DNA of 64,000 nt from Pseudoduganella namucuonensis (GTDB lineage: Bacteria > Pseudomonadota > Gammaproteobacteria > Burkholderiales > Burkholderiaceae_D): NCBI RefSeq assembly GCF_900116645.1, contig NZ_FPBO01000024.1:1-64000 (forward strand), in the 5' to 3' direction. The position numbers and the translations under genes are program-made. Shown in pieces: positions 24,549 through 32,790 of this stretch (position 1 is its first letter; each line of letters starts with the position of its first letter). The notes beneath the pieces are model-generated. The model ran no database searches. It worked only from the letters and a program-made list of their open reading frames with translations, and had not been told where the DNA came from.

Positions 24549-25340
24549 ATGGCACGCCGCTTCATCGACATATCCATCCACCTCGAGAACGACGTGGTGT
24601 CCGATCCTCCCGGCCTGGGGCCGCGCATCGACTACACCGACCACCAGATGAGCTTTGAGCAGCTGGCGCCGTTCTTCCCGGGCCTGCGCAAGGAAGACCT
24701 GCCGGACGGCGAGGCGTGGGCGGTGGAGGACGTGCGCCTCAACACGCACAACGGCACGCACCTCGACGCGCCTTACCACTTCGCCTCCACCATGAACCGC
24801 GGCGAGCGCGCGCTCTCGATCGACGAGGTGGACTTGAACTGGTGTTTCCAGCCCGGCGTGAAGCTGGACTTCCGCGCGCTGCCCGACGGCTACGTGGTGA
24901 CGGCGGCCGACGTGGAGGCCGAACTGGCCCGCATCGGCCACACGCTGCGGCCGCTGGAGATCGTGCTGGTCAACACCGGCGCGGGGGCGCGCTACGGCCA
25001 GCCCGACTACGTGCGCTCGGGCTGCGGCATGGGCTACGAGGCCACCATGTACCTGCTCGAGCGGGGCGTGCGCCTGACCGGCACCGACGCCTGGAGCTGG
25101 GACGCGCCCTTCGCGCACACGGCGGAGAAGTTCCGCCAGAGCGGCGACGCCGGCCTGATATGGGAAGGGCACAAGGCGGGACGCGACATCGGCTACTGCC
25201 ACCTTGAAAAGCTGGGCAACCTGGCCGCGCTGCCGGCCAGCGGCTTTTACGTGTCCTGCTTCCCGGTCAAGATCCGCGGCGCCTCGGCCGGCTGGACGCG
25301 CGCCGTCGCCATTTTCGACGACGCGCTGCAAGCCGCCTGA
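24549..25340 (+). CDS. Cyclase-family metal-dependent hydrolase (kynurenine formamidase-like)
   Basis: A 263-residue enzyme of the cyclase/kynurenine formamidase fold. The metal-binding signature HNGTHLDAPYHF (about residues 71-82) matches HxGTHxDxPxHF. RFIDISIHLENDVVSDPPG at the N-terminus and HAEKLGNL-like HLEKLGNLAALPASGFYVSCFPVKIRGASAGWTRAVAIF at the C-terminus are standard. Enzymes of this family hydrolyse formamides, cyclic amides or lactones. The gene follows the ABC importer and precedes yceI, a membrane protein and fumarylacetoacetase. It may open a ring or amide in the imported compound. I cannot tell the substrate. Confidence 0.85.
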   Translation: MARRFIDISIHLENDVVSDPPGLGPRIDYTDHQMSFEQLAPFFPGLRKEDLPDGEAWAVEDVRLNTHNGTHLDAPYHFASTMNRGERALSIDEVDLNWCFQPGVKLDFRALPDGYVVTAADVEAELARIGHTLRPLEIVLVNTGAGARYGQPDYVRSGCGMGYEATMYLLERGVRLTGTDAWSWDAPFAHTAEKFRQSGDAGLIWEGHKAGRDIGYCHLEKLGNLAALPASGFYVSCFPVKIRGASAGWTRAVAIFDDALQAA

Positions 25341-25383
25341 GCGCCATCAACCATCCACCCACAACGACTGATAAGGAATCCCA

Positions 25384-25965
25384 ATGAAATCGCTTGCCAC
25401 CCTCATGCCATCCGCGGCGCTGTCCCTGTCACTGGCGATGGCGCTGCCGGCCACCGCGCAGGGCCTGCCCGACAAGGGCAACTACAAGATCGACGCGGTC
25501 CACTCGCAGGTGCTGTTCACGGTCGGCCACCTCGGCGTGTCGCGCCTGACGGGCCGCTTCGACGGCGTCAAGGGCGAGTTCTCGGTGGACGGCGCCAGCG
25601 GCGCGGTCAGGGCGGAGATCGACGCCGCCAGCGTCAACACCGGCTTCGCCGACCGCGACAAGCACCTGCGCAGCCCGGACTTCTTCAACGCCGCGCAATT
25701 CCCCAAGATCACGTTCGAGAGCACCAGCGCCAACCTGGCAGCGGACGGCACGCTGGCCGGCAACCTGACGCTGCACGGCGTGACGCGGCCGGTGACGCTC
25801 AAACTGAGCCAGGTCGGCGCCGGCAAGGATCCCTGGGGCGGCTACCGCAGCGGCTTTGTCGCCACCGGCGTCGTCAAGCGTTCGGACTATGGCATGAAAT
25901 TCATGTTGGGGCCCGTGGGCGACGAGATCGAGGTGCGGCTGAATATCGAGGCCATCAAGCAGTAA
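25384..25965 (+). CDS. YceI-family periplasmic lipid-binding protein
   Basis: A 193-residue protein with a signal peptide (cleavage near ATAQG) and the lipocalin-like YceI fold: YKIDAVHSQVLFTVGHLGVSRLTGRFDGVKGEF, then FADRDKHLRSPDFFNAAQFPKITFESTS and GNLTLHGVTRPVTLKL. YceI proteins bind isoprenoid or other long hydrophobic molecules in the periplasm. A ribosome binding site ATAAGGAATCCCA precedes the ATG. Its presence in this cluster suggests handling of a hydrophobic substrate, though YceI genes also occur in unrelated settings. Confidence 0.9.
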   Translation: MKSLATLMPSAALSLSLAMALPATAQGLPDKGNYKIDAVHSQVLFTVGHLGVSRLTGRFDGVKGEFSVDGASGAVRAEIDAASVNTGFADRDKHLRSPDFFNAAQFPKITFESTSANLAADGTLAGNLTLHGVTRPVTLKLSQVGAGKDPWGGYRSGFVATGVVKRSDYGMKFMLGPVGDEIEVRLNIEAIKQ

Positions 25966-26008
25966 GGCTGTCGCGCGGGGCGGGCAGCCCCGCGCATAGG
26001 AGAATGAC

Positions 26009-26905
26009 ATGGATACGAGTAATCAATTCGCAGGCATCCTGCTGGCGGCCAAGGCGCTGGGATTGCCGGCGGCGCTGGCCGGCATGACGCTCACGTGCAC
26101 GGCGCTGGCCCGCGCCGGAGGCCGGGGCGGGCGCGCGCTGGCAACGGCCGCCGCGCCGCTGGCGTTGACGCTGGCCTTCCTGGGCGGCTACGCCGCCGTC
26201 AATTTCGAACACTGGCGCATGCCGCCCGAGCAGGCGTGGGACTGGCTGCCGCCGCTGATGCTGACAGCGCTGCTGGCGTTCGCCGCGCTGGAGTGGCGTG
26301 GCGCGGGGCGCGGCGCCTGGAGCGCGGCGCAGGCCGCCGTCGCGCTGCCGGGCGTGTGGCTGATGCTGCCACCGGCGTTGCGGGAGCAGGGCGCCGCCAT
26401 CGCCGCCGCCTGGACCGCGGGACTGGCGCTGCCATGGTTCGCCGCCGCGCGCGCCCTCGACGCGCCGCCGGACCAGCGGCTGTGCGTCGCCGCCGCGCTG
26501 GCCGCGGCGTCGGGCGGACTTGGCCTGGTGGTGGCCCTGGGCGGCAGCGTGGTGATCGGCTGCGGCGCGTTCACGCTGATGGGCGCCCTGGCCGGCTGCA
26601 TGGTGTCCGCCTTGGACAGCAAGGCCGCGCCGCCGCCGCGCGCGGTGAACGCGCTGGCCTGCACGGCGTTCGGCGCCATCCTGCTGGCCGCGTATTTCTA
26701 TGCCGAGATCTCGCCCTGGCTGCTGGCGGCCATCGCCATCAGCCCCTGCGCGGCGCTGCTGCCGGGCCGCGTGCTGGCCGGAGCGCCGGCCCGGCCCTGG
26801 CGCGCCATCGCGGCCGGCACCCTGGCCGCGGCGCCACCGCTGCTGGGCGCGACGGGCTTCGCGGTGTGGAGCCATCTGCACCAGGCCAGCGCCTACGGCT
26901 ATTGA
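26009..26905 (+). CDS. Integral membrane protein of unknown function
   Basis: A 298-residue, strongly hydrophobic protein with about eight predicted helices. Examples are ALATAAAPLALTLAFLGGYAAV, LPPLMLTALLAFAALEW, LGLVVALGGSVVIGCGAFTLMGALAGCMV and ISPWLLAAIAISPCAALLPG. I do not recognise a family. No signal peptide or catalytic motif is evident. It sits in frame order between yceI and fumarylacetoacetase, with a ribosome binding site AGGAGAATGAC, so it is likely co-transcribed. A transport or anchoring role would be a guess. Confidence 0.65.
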   Translation: MDTSNQFAGILLAAKALGLPAALAGMTLTCTALARAGGRGGRALATAAAPLALTLAFLGGYAAVNFEHWRMPPEQAWDWLPPLMLTALLAFAALEWRGAGRGAWSAAQAAVALPGVWLMLPPALREQGAAIAAAWTAGLALPWFAAARALDAPPDQRLCVAAALAAASGGLGLVVALGGSVVIGCGAFTLMGALAGCMVSALDSKAAPPPRAVNALACTAFGAILLAAYFYAEISPWLLAAIAISPCAALLPGRVLAGAPARPWRAIAAGTLAAAPPLLGATGFAVWSHLHQASAYGY

Positions 26906-26962
26906 GGCCGTGGCGGTTGTTGAAGCCCCGTCGTTGAAACCCCACCGTTACCAGGAGTCCCC

Positions 26963-28261
26963 ATGCTGAACGAAACCCACGCCCCCGACCTGAAATGCTG
27001 GCTGGCGTCCGCCGCGCCGGGCGGCGATTTCCCCATCCAGAACCTGCCGTTCGGCGTGTTCCGTCCGGCCGGCGGCAGCCAGCCCATGCGCGGCGGGATC
27101 GCCATCGGCGACATGATCCTGGACCTGGCGGCGGCCAGCGCGCTGGGCCTGTTCGACGGCCTGGCCGCCGAGGGCGCCGCGCTCGCGGCCCGGCCGGAGC
27201 TCAACGACTTCATGGCGGCGGGGCGGGACCGGTGGTCTGCCCTGCGGCTGGCCGTCTCGCGCCTGCTGCGCGTCGGTGCGCCGCAGGCCGAGGCGGTGCG
27301 CGCCTGCCTGCGGCCGCAGGCGCAGGCCGAGTATGGCCTGCCGTGCCGCATCGGCGACTACACCGATTTCTTCACCTCCTACGACCACATGATCAACTCG
27401 GGACGCGTGTTCCGCCCGGACGCGCCGCCGCTGCCCAATTTCAAATGGATGCCGATCGGCTATCACGGACGCGCCTCCTCGGTCGAGGTCAGCGGCGCGC
27501 GCCTGCGTCGGCCCAGCGGCCAGTTGCCGCCCGGGGAGGGAGGGCGGCCCGAATTCGGCCCCTCGCGCCGCATGGACTACGAGATGGAGCTGGGCGTCTT
27601 CGTCGGCCCCGGCAATGCGCGCGGCACGGCCATCGCGCTGGACGCGGCGCCGGAGCACCTGTTCGGCGTCTGCCTGCTCAACGACTGGTCGGCGCGCGAC
27701 ATCCAGGCCTGGGAGGCGCTGCCGCTGGGGCCCTTCCTCGCCAAGAACTTCCTGACCACGATCTCGCCGTGGATCGTGACCTTCGAGGCGCTGGCGCCGT
27801 TCCGCAGCGCCTTGCCGCGCACGGCGGACGATCCGGAGGCGCTGCCTTATCTGCGGCCGGCCGACGGCGCCCTGGCCGGCTACGACATCGAACTTGAAGT
27901 GGCGCTGGCCACGCGCGCCGGCGGCGGCGCGGCGCAGCGCCTGAGCCGCAGCAGCTACCGCCACGCCTACTGGGGACCGGCGCAACTGCTGGCCCACCAC
28001 ACGCGCAACGGCTGCAACCTGCGCCCCGGCGACCTGCTGGGCAGCGGCACCCAGTCCGGTCCCGGCCCGGCGGAGCAGGGCTGCCTGCTGGAATTGAGCC
28101 GGGGCGGGCGCGAGCCGGTGCGGCTGTCCAACGGCGAGCGGCGCGCCTTCCTGGAAGACGGCGACACGGTCGTCATGCGCGGCTGGTGCGAGCGGCCCGG
28201 CTTCGCGCGCATCGGCTTCGGCGAATGCCGGGGCACGCTGCTGGCGGCCGGCGACGCGTGA
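26963..28261 (+). CDS. fahA: Fumarylacetoacetase
   Basis: A 432-residue FAH-family hydrolase of full fumarylacetoacetase length. It cleaves fumarylacetoacetate to fumarate and acetoacetate, the last step of homogentisate (tyrosine/phenylalanine) catabolism. Seen are GDYTDFFTSYDHMINSG (metal Asp), KWMPIGYHGRASSV, MDYEMELGVFVG (two metal Glu) and CLLNDWSARDIQAWE (metal Asp), then FLAKNFLTTISPWIV. CCAGGAGTCCCC precedes the ATG. Homogentisate dioxygenase and maleylacetoacetate isomerase are not next to it, so it may work with genes elsewhere or on a related 1,3-diketo acid from this cluster. It is the last gene of the TetR-associated module. Confidence 0.9.
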   Translation: MLNETHAPDLKCWLASAAPGGDFPIQNLPFGVFRPAGGSQPMRGGIAIGDMILDLAAASALGLFDGLAAEGAALAARPELNDFMAAGRDRWSALRLAVSRLLRVGAPQAEAVRACLRPQAQAEYGLPCRIGDYTDFFTSYDHMINSGRVFRPDAPPLPNFKWMPIGYHGRASSVEVSGARLRRPSGQLPPGEGGRPEFGPSRRMDYEMELGVFVGPGNARGTAIALDAAPEHLFGVCLLNDWSARDIQAWEALPLGPFLAKNFLTTISPWIVTFEALAPFRSALPRTADDPEALPYLRPADGALAGYDIELEVALATRAGGGAAQRLSRSSYRHAYWGPAQLLAHHTRNGCNLRPGDLLGSGTQSGPGPAEQGCLLELSRGGREPVRLSNGERRAFLEDGDTVVMRGWCERPGFARIGFGECRGTLLAAGDA

Positions 28262-28283
28262 GGGAACGGTGGCGTTGAATGAC

Positions 28284-29645
28284 TCACATGGCGGGGCCGC
28301 CCACGAAAGCGGCGTTGGCCGCCAGGAGTATCTCCTTGACGGCGATGCATTCCGCGATCTGCTCGTATCCCTGGAATTCCATGCAAACGGCCTTGCCCTC
28401 GCTGTCGAAATAAGGGCTGCCACCGGTCCCGAACGCGTTCGTCTTTCCGTTCTCCAGCTGAATCCTGTATCCATGGGCCGCGATGGTTCTGGTGAAGTCG
28501 CTTGATCGGGCGTCGATGAAGGGCATGACACCCGTGTCAGTGACTTTTCCGACGAGAATGCTTGGAGAGTTCGTCAGCAAATTGCGGGTCAATAATAGCG
28601 CGACGTCGTTCTTCGCGAACTTCTTGTCGCTCAACGGTAGCTCCTGAGTATTTTTTTTGGCGGTCTGTAATATCGAGATCAAGCCGTTCTTGCCGGTGGA
28701 GATTCTCTCCGCCGGCCAAACGCTCCCATCGTGAAACTCGATGGTGGTGTCTTTCGCGCCCCCTTTGGGGATGCAGAAACTGGGAGCCGCGATCAGGCCC
28801 AGTTTGCCGTTGACGATGATGCCATTGCATATCTTGTACGTTTGGTCGCTACTGGATGCAATCACTATCATGGAACTCCGCGACTTTTCCAGTATCGCCG
28901 TCAATGCCTCCCGCGCCGGCTTTGCATCGGACTTCGCCTCCGTTTTGGCGATTTCGGTAAGCGCGGCCACGGCGGGCGGACCGACATTGCTCTTGGTGCC
29001 GGTCGATGCCCAGTAGCTCAACGCCTCGATGCCGCCCTCGTTGGCATACGCCACCGCCAGCGCGCGTCCGACCTTGGGCGACGCCAGTTCGCCTATCGCT
29101 ATCAGGGCGGCTTTTTTGCTGGAATCGTCCTTGATCAAATGCGGGATCAGTTTCTCCACGGTTTGCATTTCCGCGATTCTGTTCTGATAGTCCTTGCTTT
29201 GCGCATCTCTCTCGGCCTGCTGCTTTGCCACGGTGATTTGGGCGCTGTTATACGAATGAGTGAAATAGGCGCCTATTCCGGCTATGGTCAGGCTGGAAAT
29301 GAAGGTGAATATGCCGCCGAGGCTGGATACGATTTCCCACACGTCCTTTTTGGAGCGATGCAGGCTCAGGCCCTCGACGATGCCACCGGGAACGGCGCCG
29401 TTTTGTATGAGTATCTCCACGATTTCCCCGCTCTTCACATTGGCCGCGGCGGCCAATGCCGTTTCGCCCTCAACCTTCGCGTTGGGACACATTCCGGCTT
29501 TGAGATACGTCTTGACGATGGCCGTGTTGCCATCCCGAATATGTCGAAGGAAATGCCTTTGCGAAAAGGGAAGCCCATTGTTGGAGAGGACCGCACGGGC
29601 TTGCGCGAGCGTGAACGAGTCGGGATCGGAGTCTGAGATAGTCAT
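28284..29645 (-). CDS. Ankyrin-membrane-trypsin-fold protein, apparently non-catalytic
   Basis: A 453-residue multidomain protein. Residues ~25-90 hold about two ankyrin-like repeats (FLRHIRDGNTAIVKTYLKAGMCPN, GETALAAAANVKSGEIVEILIQNGAVPGG). A membrane segment follows, VSSLGGIFTFISSLTIAGIGAYF (about 110-132), then a coiled segment, HEAT-like helices (ALIAIGELASPKVGRALAVAYANEGGIEAL) and a C-terminal trypsin-like domain from about 255. In that domain the His motif reads GLIAAPSFCIP, with Pro where AHC is usual. The Asp strand reads GLISILQT, and the Ser motif reads GTGGSPYFDSEGKAV. Catalytic His and Asp thus seem lost. The gene is AT-richer than its neighbours and divergent from a subtilisin-like protease. 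The start at 29645 is chosen over 29699; ribosome binding sites are weak. Confidence 0.65.
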   Translation of the reverse strand: MTISDSDPDSFTLAQARAVLSNNGLPFSQRHFLRHIRDGNTAIVKTYLKAGMCPNAKVEGETALAAAANVKSGEIVEILIQNGAVPGGIVEGLSLHRSKKDVWEIVSSLGGIFTFISSLTIAGIGAYFTHSYNSAQITVAKQQAERDAQSKDYQNRIAEMQTVEKLIPHLIKDDSSKKAALIAIGELASPKVGRALAVAYANEGGIEALSYWASTGTKSNVGPPAVAALTEIAKTEAKSDAKPAREALTAILEKSRSSMIVIASSSDQTYKICNGIIVNGKLGLIAAPSFCIPKGGAKDTTIEFHDGSVWPAERISTGKNGLISILQTAKKNTQELPLSDKKFAKNDVALLLTRNLLTNSPSILVGKVTDTGVMPFIDARSSDFTRTIAAHGYRIQLENGKTNAFGTGGSPYFDSEGKAVCMEFQGYEQIAECIAVKEILLAANAAFVGGPAM

Positions 29646-29816
29646 GATGGCGATGCCTTTTCGACGTGGGTCTATCCTATTCCGTTCCAATGGCCGCAAA
29701 TCTCTCGAATATGCACATCGGGCGCCGCAAGTGACAATTGGAGAGGAATCGCCTCTGCCGTATGGTGTTTAATTGCAGCATCATTCCCCCTAAAACATTA
29801 AACAGGCGAGGCGATC

Positions 29817-31619
29817 ATGGTCGGCAAATTAAAACCCGCATTCAAGTTGGCAACCGGTGCGGGCGGGAAAGCGGCGGCGAAACCGAAATCCAAGGCGGCG
29901 TCGCGGCGAGGGTGCAAGATGTCGGCCAGCCTGGCGGCGTTGCTGGGCGCGCCCCGGAAGCGCACGCCGCTCGGCGCGATGATGGCGTTCGGCGTCCAGG
30001 GGCCGGTCGCCCCGGCCGATCCCACCTTGCACGTGCTGGTGCGCTGCACGGACACGGCGACGAAGTCGGTGGCCGGCGTGCCGCTGGCCAAGGGCGCCGG
30101 CGATGTCATGACGGCGCTGGTGCCGGCCAGCAAATTGGCGAAGTTCGTCGCCGCCCCGCAGGTGCAAAGGGTGTCGGCCCCGAGGATGATGCGCCCGCTG
30201 ATGGATATCGCCTTGCCCCTGGCCGGGGTGCCGAAGTATGTGAAGAAGACCGGCATGTCCGGCAAGGGCGTCATTATCGGCATCGTCGACACCGGTATCG
30301 ACCTGACGCATCCGGATTTCACCGGCCGCGTCCTGAAGCTGTGGGACCAGGAGATCGCGGGCCCCGGTCCCGGCGACGGGCTGGGCAACTTCGGGGCGGT
30401 GCTGACGGGGGCGGCGATGACCGTGAGCAAAGATGTCCACGGCCACGGCACGCACGTGGCGGGCATCGCCGGCGGCGGCGGACAGGCATACCCGGGCGTG
30501 GCGACCGGCGCCGAATACCTCATCGTGAAGACCAATTTCCAGAACAGCGCGATCGTGGAGGGCGTGCGCTGGATCTTCGCCGAGGCCGCCAAGCTGGGCC
30601 GCCCCTGCGTCGTCAATCTCAGCCTCGGCGGCCACTATGACAGCCACGACGGCATGGACGACACCAGCGTGGCGATCAGCGACGAATGCGGGCCGGGCAG
30701 GCTGGTGGTGGCGGCGGCGGGCAACGAGGGCGGCGACCCGATCCACGCGGCGCAGGCGGTGACCGCCGCGAGCCCGGGCAGTTTCGGCATTCTGGTCAAG
30801 CCGCGCAAGTCGCTCGAGTCCGCGCCGTATTTCCTGGTCAATGGCTGGTATTCGGGCAAGGGGAGTTGCGAGGTGCGCGCCGTCTCCTCCACCGGCGCCA
30901 ATACCGCGTGGCAGAAGCTGATCGCCACGGACCCGGCGGTGAAGACCTATACGCTGGGCGGCGACACGGTGACCATTTCCACGCCGGATTCGGCGGCGCC
31001 CAATGGCGACCGGCAGTTCGTGGTCGAGGTGCAGGGCAACGCGGGCCCCGTCCAAGGCGGGACCTGGAAAGTGGAAGTGCGCCGCAAGAGCGGGAATCCC
31101 GGCGTCGTGCACGCGTGGCTGCTGCTCCATCCGGACCGCCCGAGCTCGGCCCGCTTCGCCGTGCCGGTGTTCGACAGCCTGATCGGGTCTCCGGGGGCCG
31201 GCCTGGATGTCGTCACCGTGGCCAGCTATACAAGCAGGAACACCTGGAAGGACCTGTCGGGGGAAGAGGAATCCGTGGGCCTGGCGCCCGACACCATCTC
31301 CGAATTCAGCAGTCCCGGACCGCTGCGCGGAGGCGGGCTGAAGCCGGACGTGGCGGCGCCGGGAGCGATGATCGCCTCCTGCCTGTCGTCGGCCTCGGCG
31401 GTCGAGCAGGGCAATGTCATCGCCAAGCGATACCGGGTGATGGCCGGCACCAGCATGGCCGCGCCTTTCGTCTCCGGACTGCTGGCGCTGCTGCTCGAGG
31501 GCAAGCCCCAGACCACGCCCGCCCAGGCCAAGGCCTGGCTGAAGAAGGGCTCCTCCATCCCGAATGCCGCCGCCGGCAAACATGATGTAAAGTGGGGGTA
31601 TGGCTTGATCAAGGTGTAG
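29817..31619 (+). CDS. S8-family (subtilisin-like) serine peptidase
   Basis: A 600-residue subtilase with an intact triad: Asp158 in VIIGIVDTGIDLTHPDF, His210 in VHGHGTHVAGIAGG and Ser546 in VMAGTSMAAPFVSGLLALLLEG. Residues ~70-128 form a propeptide-like segment (LHVLVRCTDTATKSVAGVPL, TALVPASKLAKF, VQRVSAPRMMRP). No signal peptide is visible; the N-terminus is Lys/Ala-rich, so the enzyme may work inside the cell or leave by an unusual route. Between His and Ser there is an insert of about 200 residues with a beta-sandwich look. It is followed three bases later by a 90-residue protein resembling its propeptide. The divergent gene encodes the ankyrin/trypsin-fold protein. Confidence 0.88.
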   Translation: MVGKLKPAFKLATGAGGKAAAKPKSKAASRRGCKMSASLAALLGAPRKRTPLGAMMAFGVQGPVAPADPTLHVLVRCTDTATKSVAGVPLAKGAGDVMTALVPASKLAKFVAAPQVQRVSAPRMMRPLMDIALPLAGVPKYVKKTGMSGKGVIIGIVDTGIDLTHPDFTGRVLKLWDQEIAGPGPGDGLGNFGAVLTGAAMTVSKDVHGHGTHVAGIAGGGGQAYPGVATGAEYLIVKTNFQNSAIVEGVRWIFAEAAKLGRPCVVNLSLGGHYDSHDGMDDTSVAISDECGPGRLVVAAAGNEGGDPIHAAQAVTAASPGSFGILVKPRKSLESAPYFLVNGWYSGKGSCEVRAVSSTGANTAWQKLIATDPAVKTYTLGGDTVTISTPDSAAPNGDRQFVVEVQGNAGPVQGGTWKVEVRRKSGNPGVVHAWLLLHPDRPSSARFAVPVFDSLIGSPGAGLDVVTVASYTSRNTWKDLSGEEESVGLAPDTISEFSSPGPLRGGGLKPDVAAPGAMIASCLSSASAVEQGNVIAKRYRVMAGTSMAAPFVSGLLALLLEGKPQTTPAQAKAWLKKGSSIPNAAAGKHDVKWGYGLIKV

Positions 31620-31622
31620 ACG

Positions 31623-31895
31623 ATGGCGGCTGGCAAATTCGACGCGGCACTGAATGTTCACCTGTCCCGGCAAACGCAGGGTACGGTGGGCGTTTCCGTG
31701 CGCCTGAATTCGCCGCTCACGCCCGAGGAGGCGGCGCGAATGCGGTCCCTGGGCATGGTGGGGGCCGAGACCGGCAGGCGGGTGCTGTTCGGCACCGTGC
31801 CGGTGTCCGCGCTGCCTTCCCTTGCCAGCTTCGACAAGGTCGCCCGCCTTTCGCTGGATCAAAAGATGGCGCCCAAGCCGGGTGTCGCCGCCTGA
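31623..31895 (+). CDS. Small propeptide-like protein paired with the S8 peptidase
   Basis: A 90-residue cytoplasmic protein. The part GRRVLFGTVPVSALPSLASF plus DKVARLSLDQKMAPKP lines up with the protease's own propeptide segment, TALVPASKLAKFVAAPQ plus VQRVSAPRMMRP. In both, a short strand is followed by P-x-S-x-L and then a V-x-R strand. This resembles the subtilisin propeptide (I9) fold. It starts three bases after the protease stop codon (TAG, then ACG, ATG), so the two are co-translated. A stand-alone propeptide could act as a chaperone or as a protective inhibitor. The alignment is by eye and short. Confidence 0.6.
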   Translation: MAAGKFDAALNVHLSRQTQGTVGVSVRLNSPLTPEEAARMRSLGMVGAETGRRVLFGTVPVSALPSLASFDKVARLSLDQKMAPKPGVAA

Positions 31896-31971
31896 GCGCC
31901 GGCTTGGCCCGGTGTAGGAAAATTCCCGTATACTTGCATGCATTGATCCATCGGCCCCGGCCAGGAATTGC

Positions 31972-32769
31972 ATGAAACCGCTGACTCGACCAACCTTGTA
32001 CGCCGCGATGTTGCTGGCGTTCGCCCTTCCCGCGGCGGCGCAGTGCGAGCGGGTCGTCGTATCCGCCGATCCCGACTATCAACCGCTGCACTGGTACGAC
32101 GGCCGCGCGCTGCGCGGCGCCAGCATCGACTTGGCCGTGCGCATCCTGGAAGACCTGGGCATCCCCCACGAGGTGCGCTACACCGGGCCGTGGAAACGGG
32201 TGCTGGCGGCCGCCGCCGCCGGCCAGGTGGACCTGGTGGCGACGCTGAAGATACAGCCGGAACGCGAGCGCTACCTCGCCTTCGCGCACCCGGCCGCGTT
32301 TCCCAATCCGGTGGCCGTGTTCATCGAACGCCAGCGCGCGTTCAGCTTTCGCGATTGGAACGACTTGAAGCACTTGCGCGGCGGCGTGGCGATGGGCAAC
32401 CGCTTCGGTCCCGAATTCGACAAGTTCGCCGAAGCGAACTTGCACCTGCACGAGGCCGGCACGCTGGACACCAATTTCAGGAAGCTGGGCCTGGGGCGTA
32501 TCGATTATTTCGTGGTGGGCTTGTTCGCCGGCGAGAAGTATCTGGCCAGCCACGGCCTGAACGCGCGCTTCGTCGCCTTGCGGCCGTTCGTGGCGGAGGA
32601 CAGGAATTACTTCGCCTTCGCCAGGAACAGCCCCTGCGTCAAACACCTGGAAGCCTTCGAGGCGCGCCTGAAGGAAATAGTGAAGTCGGGCGGCAACCTC
32701 GCCGTCCTGAACGCCAGCCTGATGCAGGCCGACATCAAGGTCGACAGCACCACGCTGGGCCGGAAGTAG
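31972..32769 (+). CDS. Periplasmic solute-binding protein (family 3 type)
   Basis: A 265-residue protein with a signal peptide ending PAAAQC and the SBP-bac-3 fold of amino-acid-type ABC binding proteins: VVVSADPDYQPLHWYDGRALRGASIDLAVRILEDLG, YTGPWKRVLAAAAAGQVDLVATLKIQPERERYLAFAHPA, and a second-lobe segment KLGLGRIDYFVVGLFAGEKYLASHG. No permease or ATPase gene accompanies it, so it may supply a transporter elsewhere or act as a sensor-type binding protein. A TATACT -10-like box is at about 31931. The ribosome binding site is CAGGAATTGC. Confidence 0.85.
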   Translation: MKPLTRPTLYAAMLLAFALPAAAQCERVVVSADPDYQPLHWYDGRALRGASIDLAVRILEDLGIPHEVRYTGPWKRVLAAAAAGQVDLVATLKIQPERERYLAFAHPAAFPNPVAVFIERQRAFSFRDWNDLKHLRGGVAMGNRFGPEFDKFAEANLHLHEAGTLDTNFRKLGLGRIDYFVVGLFAGEKYLASHGLNARFVALRPFVAEDRNYFAFARNSPCVKHLEAFEARLKEIVKSGGNLAVLNASLMQADIKVDSTTLGRK

Positions 32770-32790
32770 CGGGGCTGGCCGGCCCGGACC

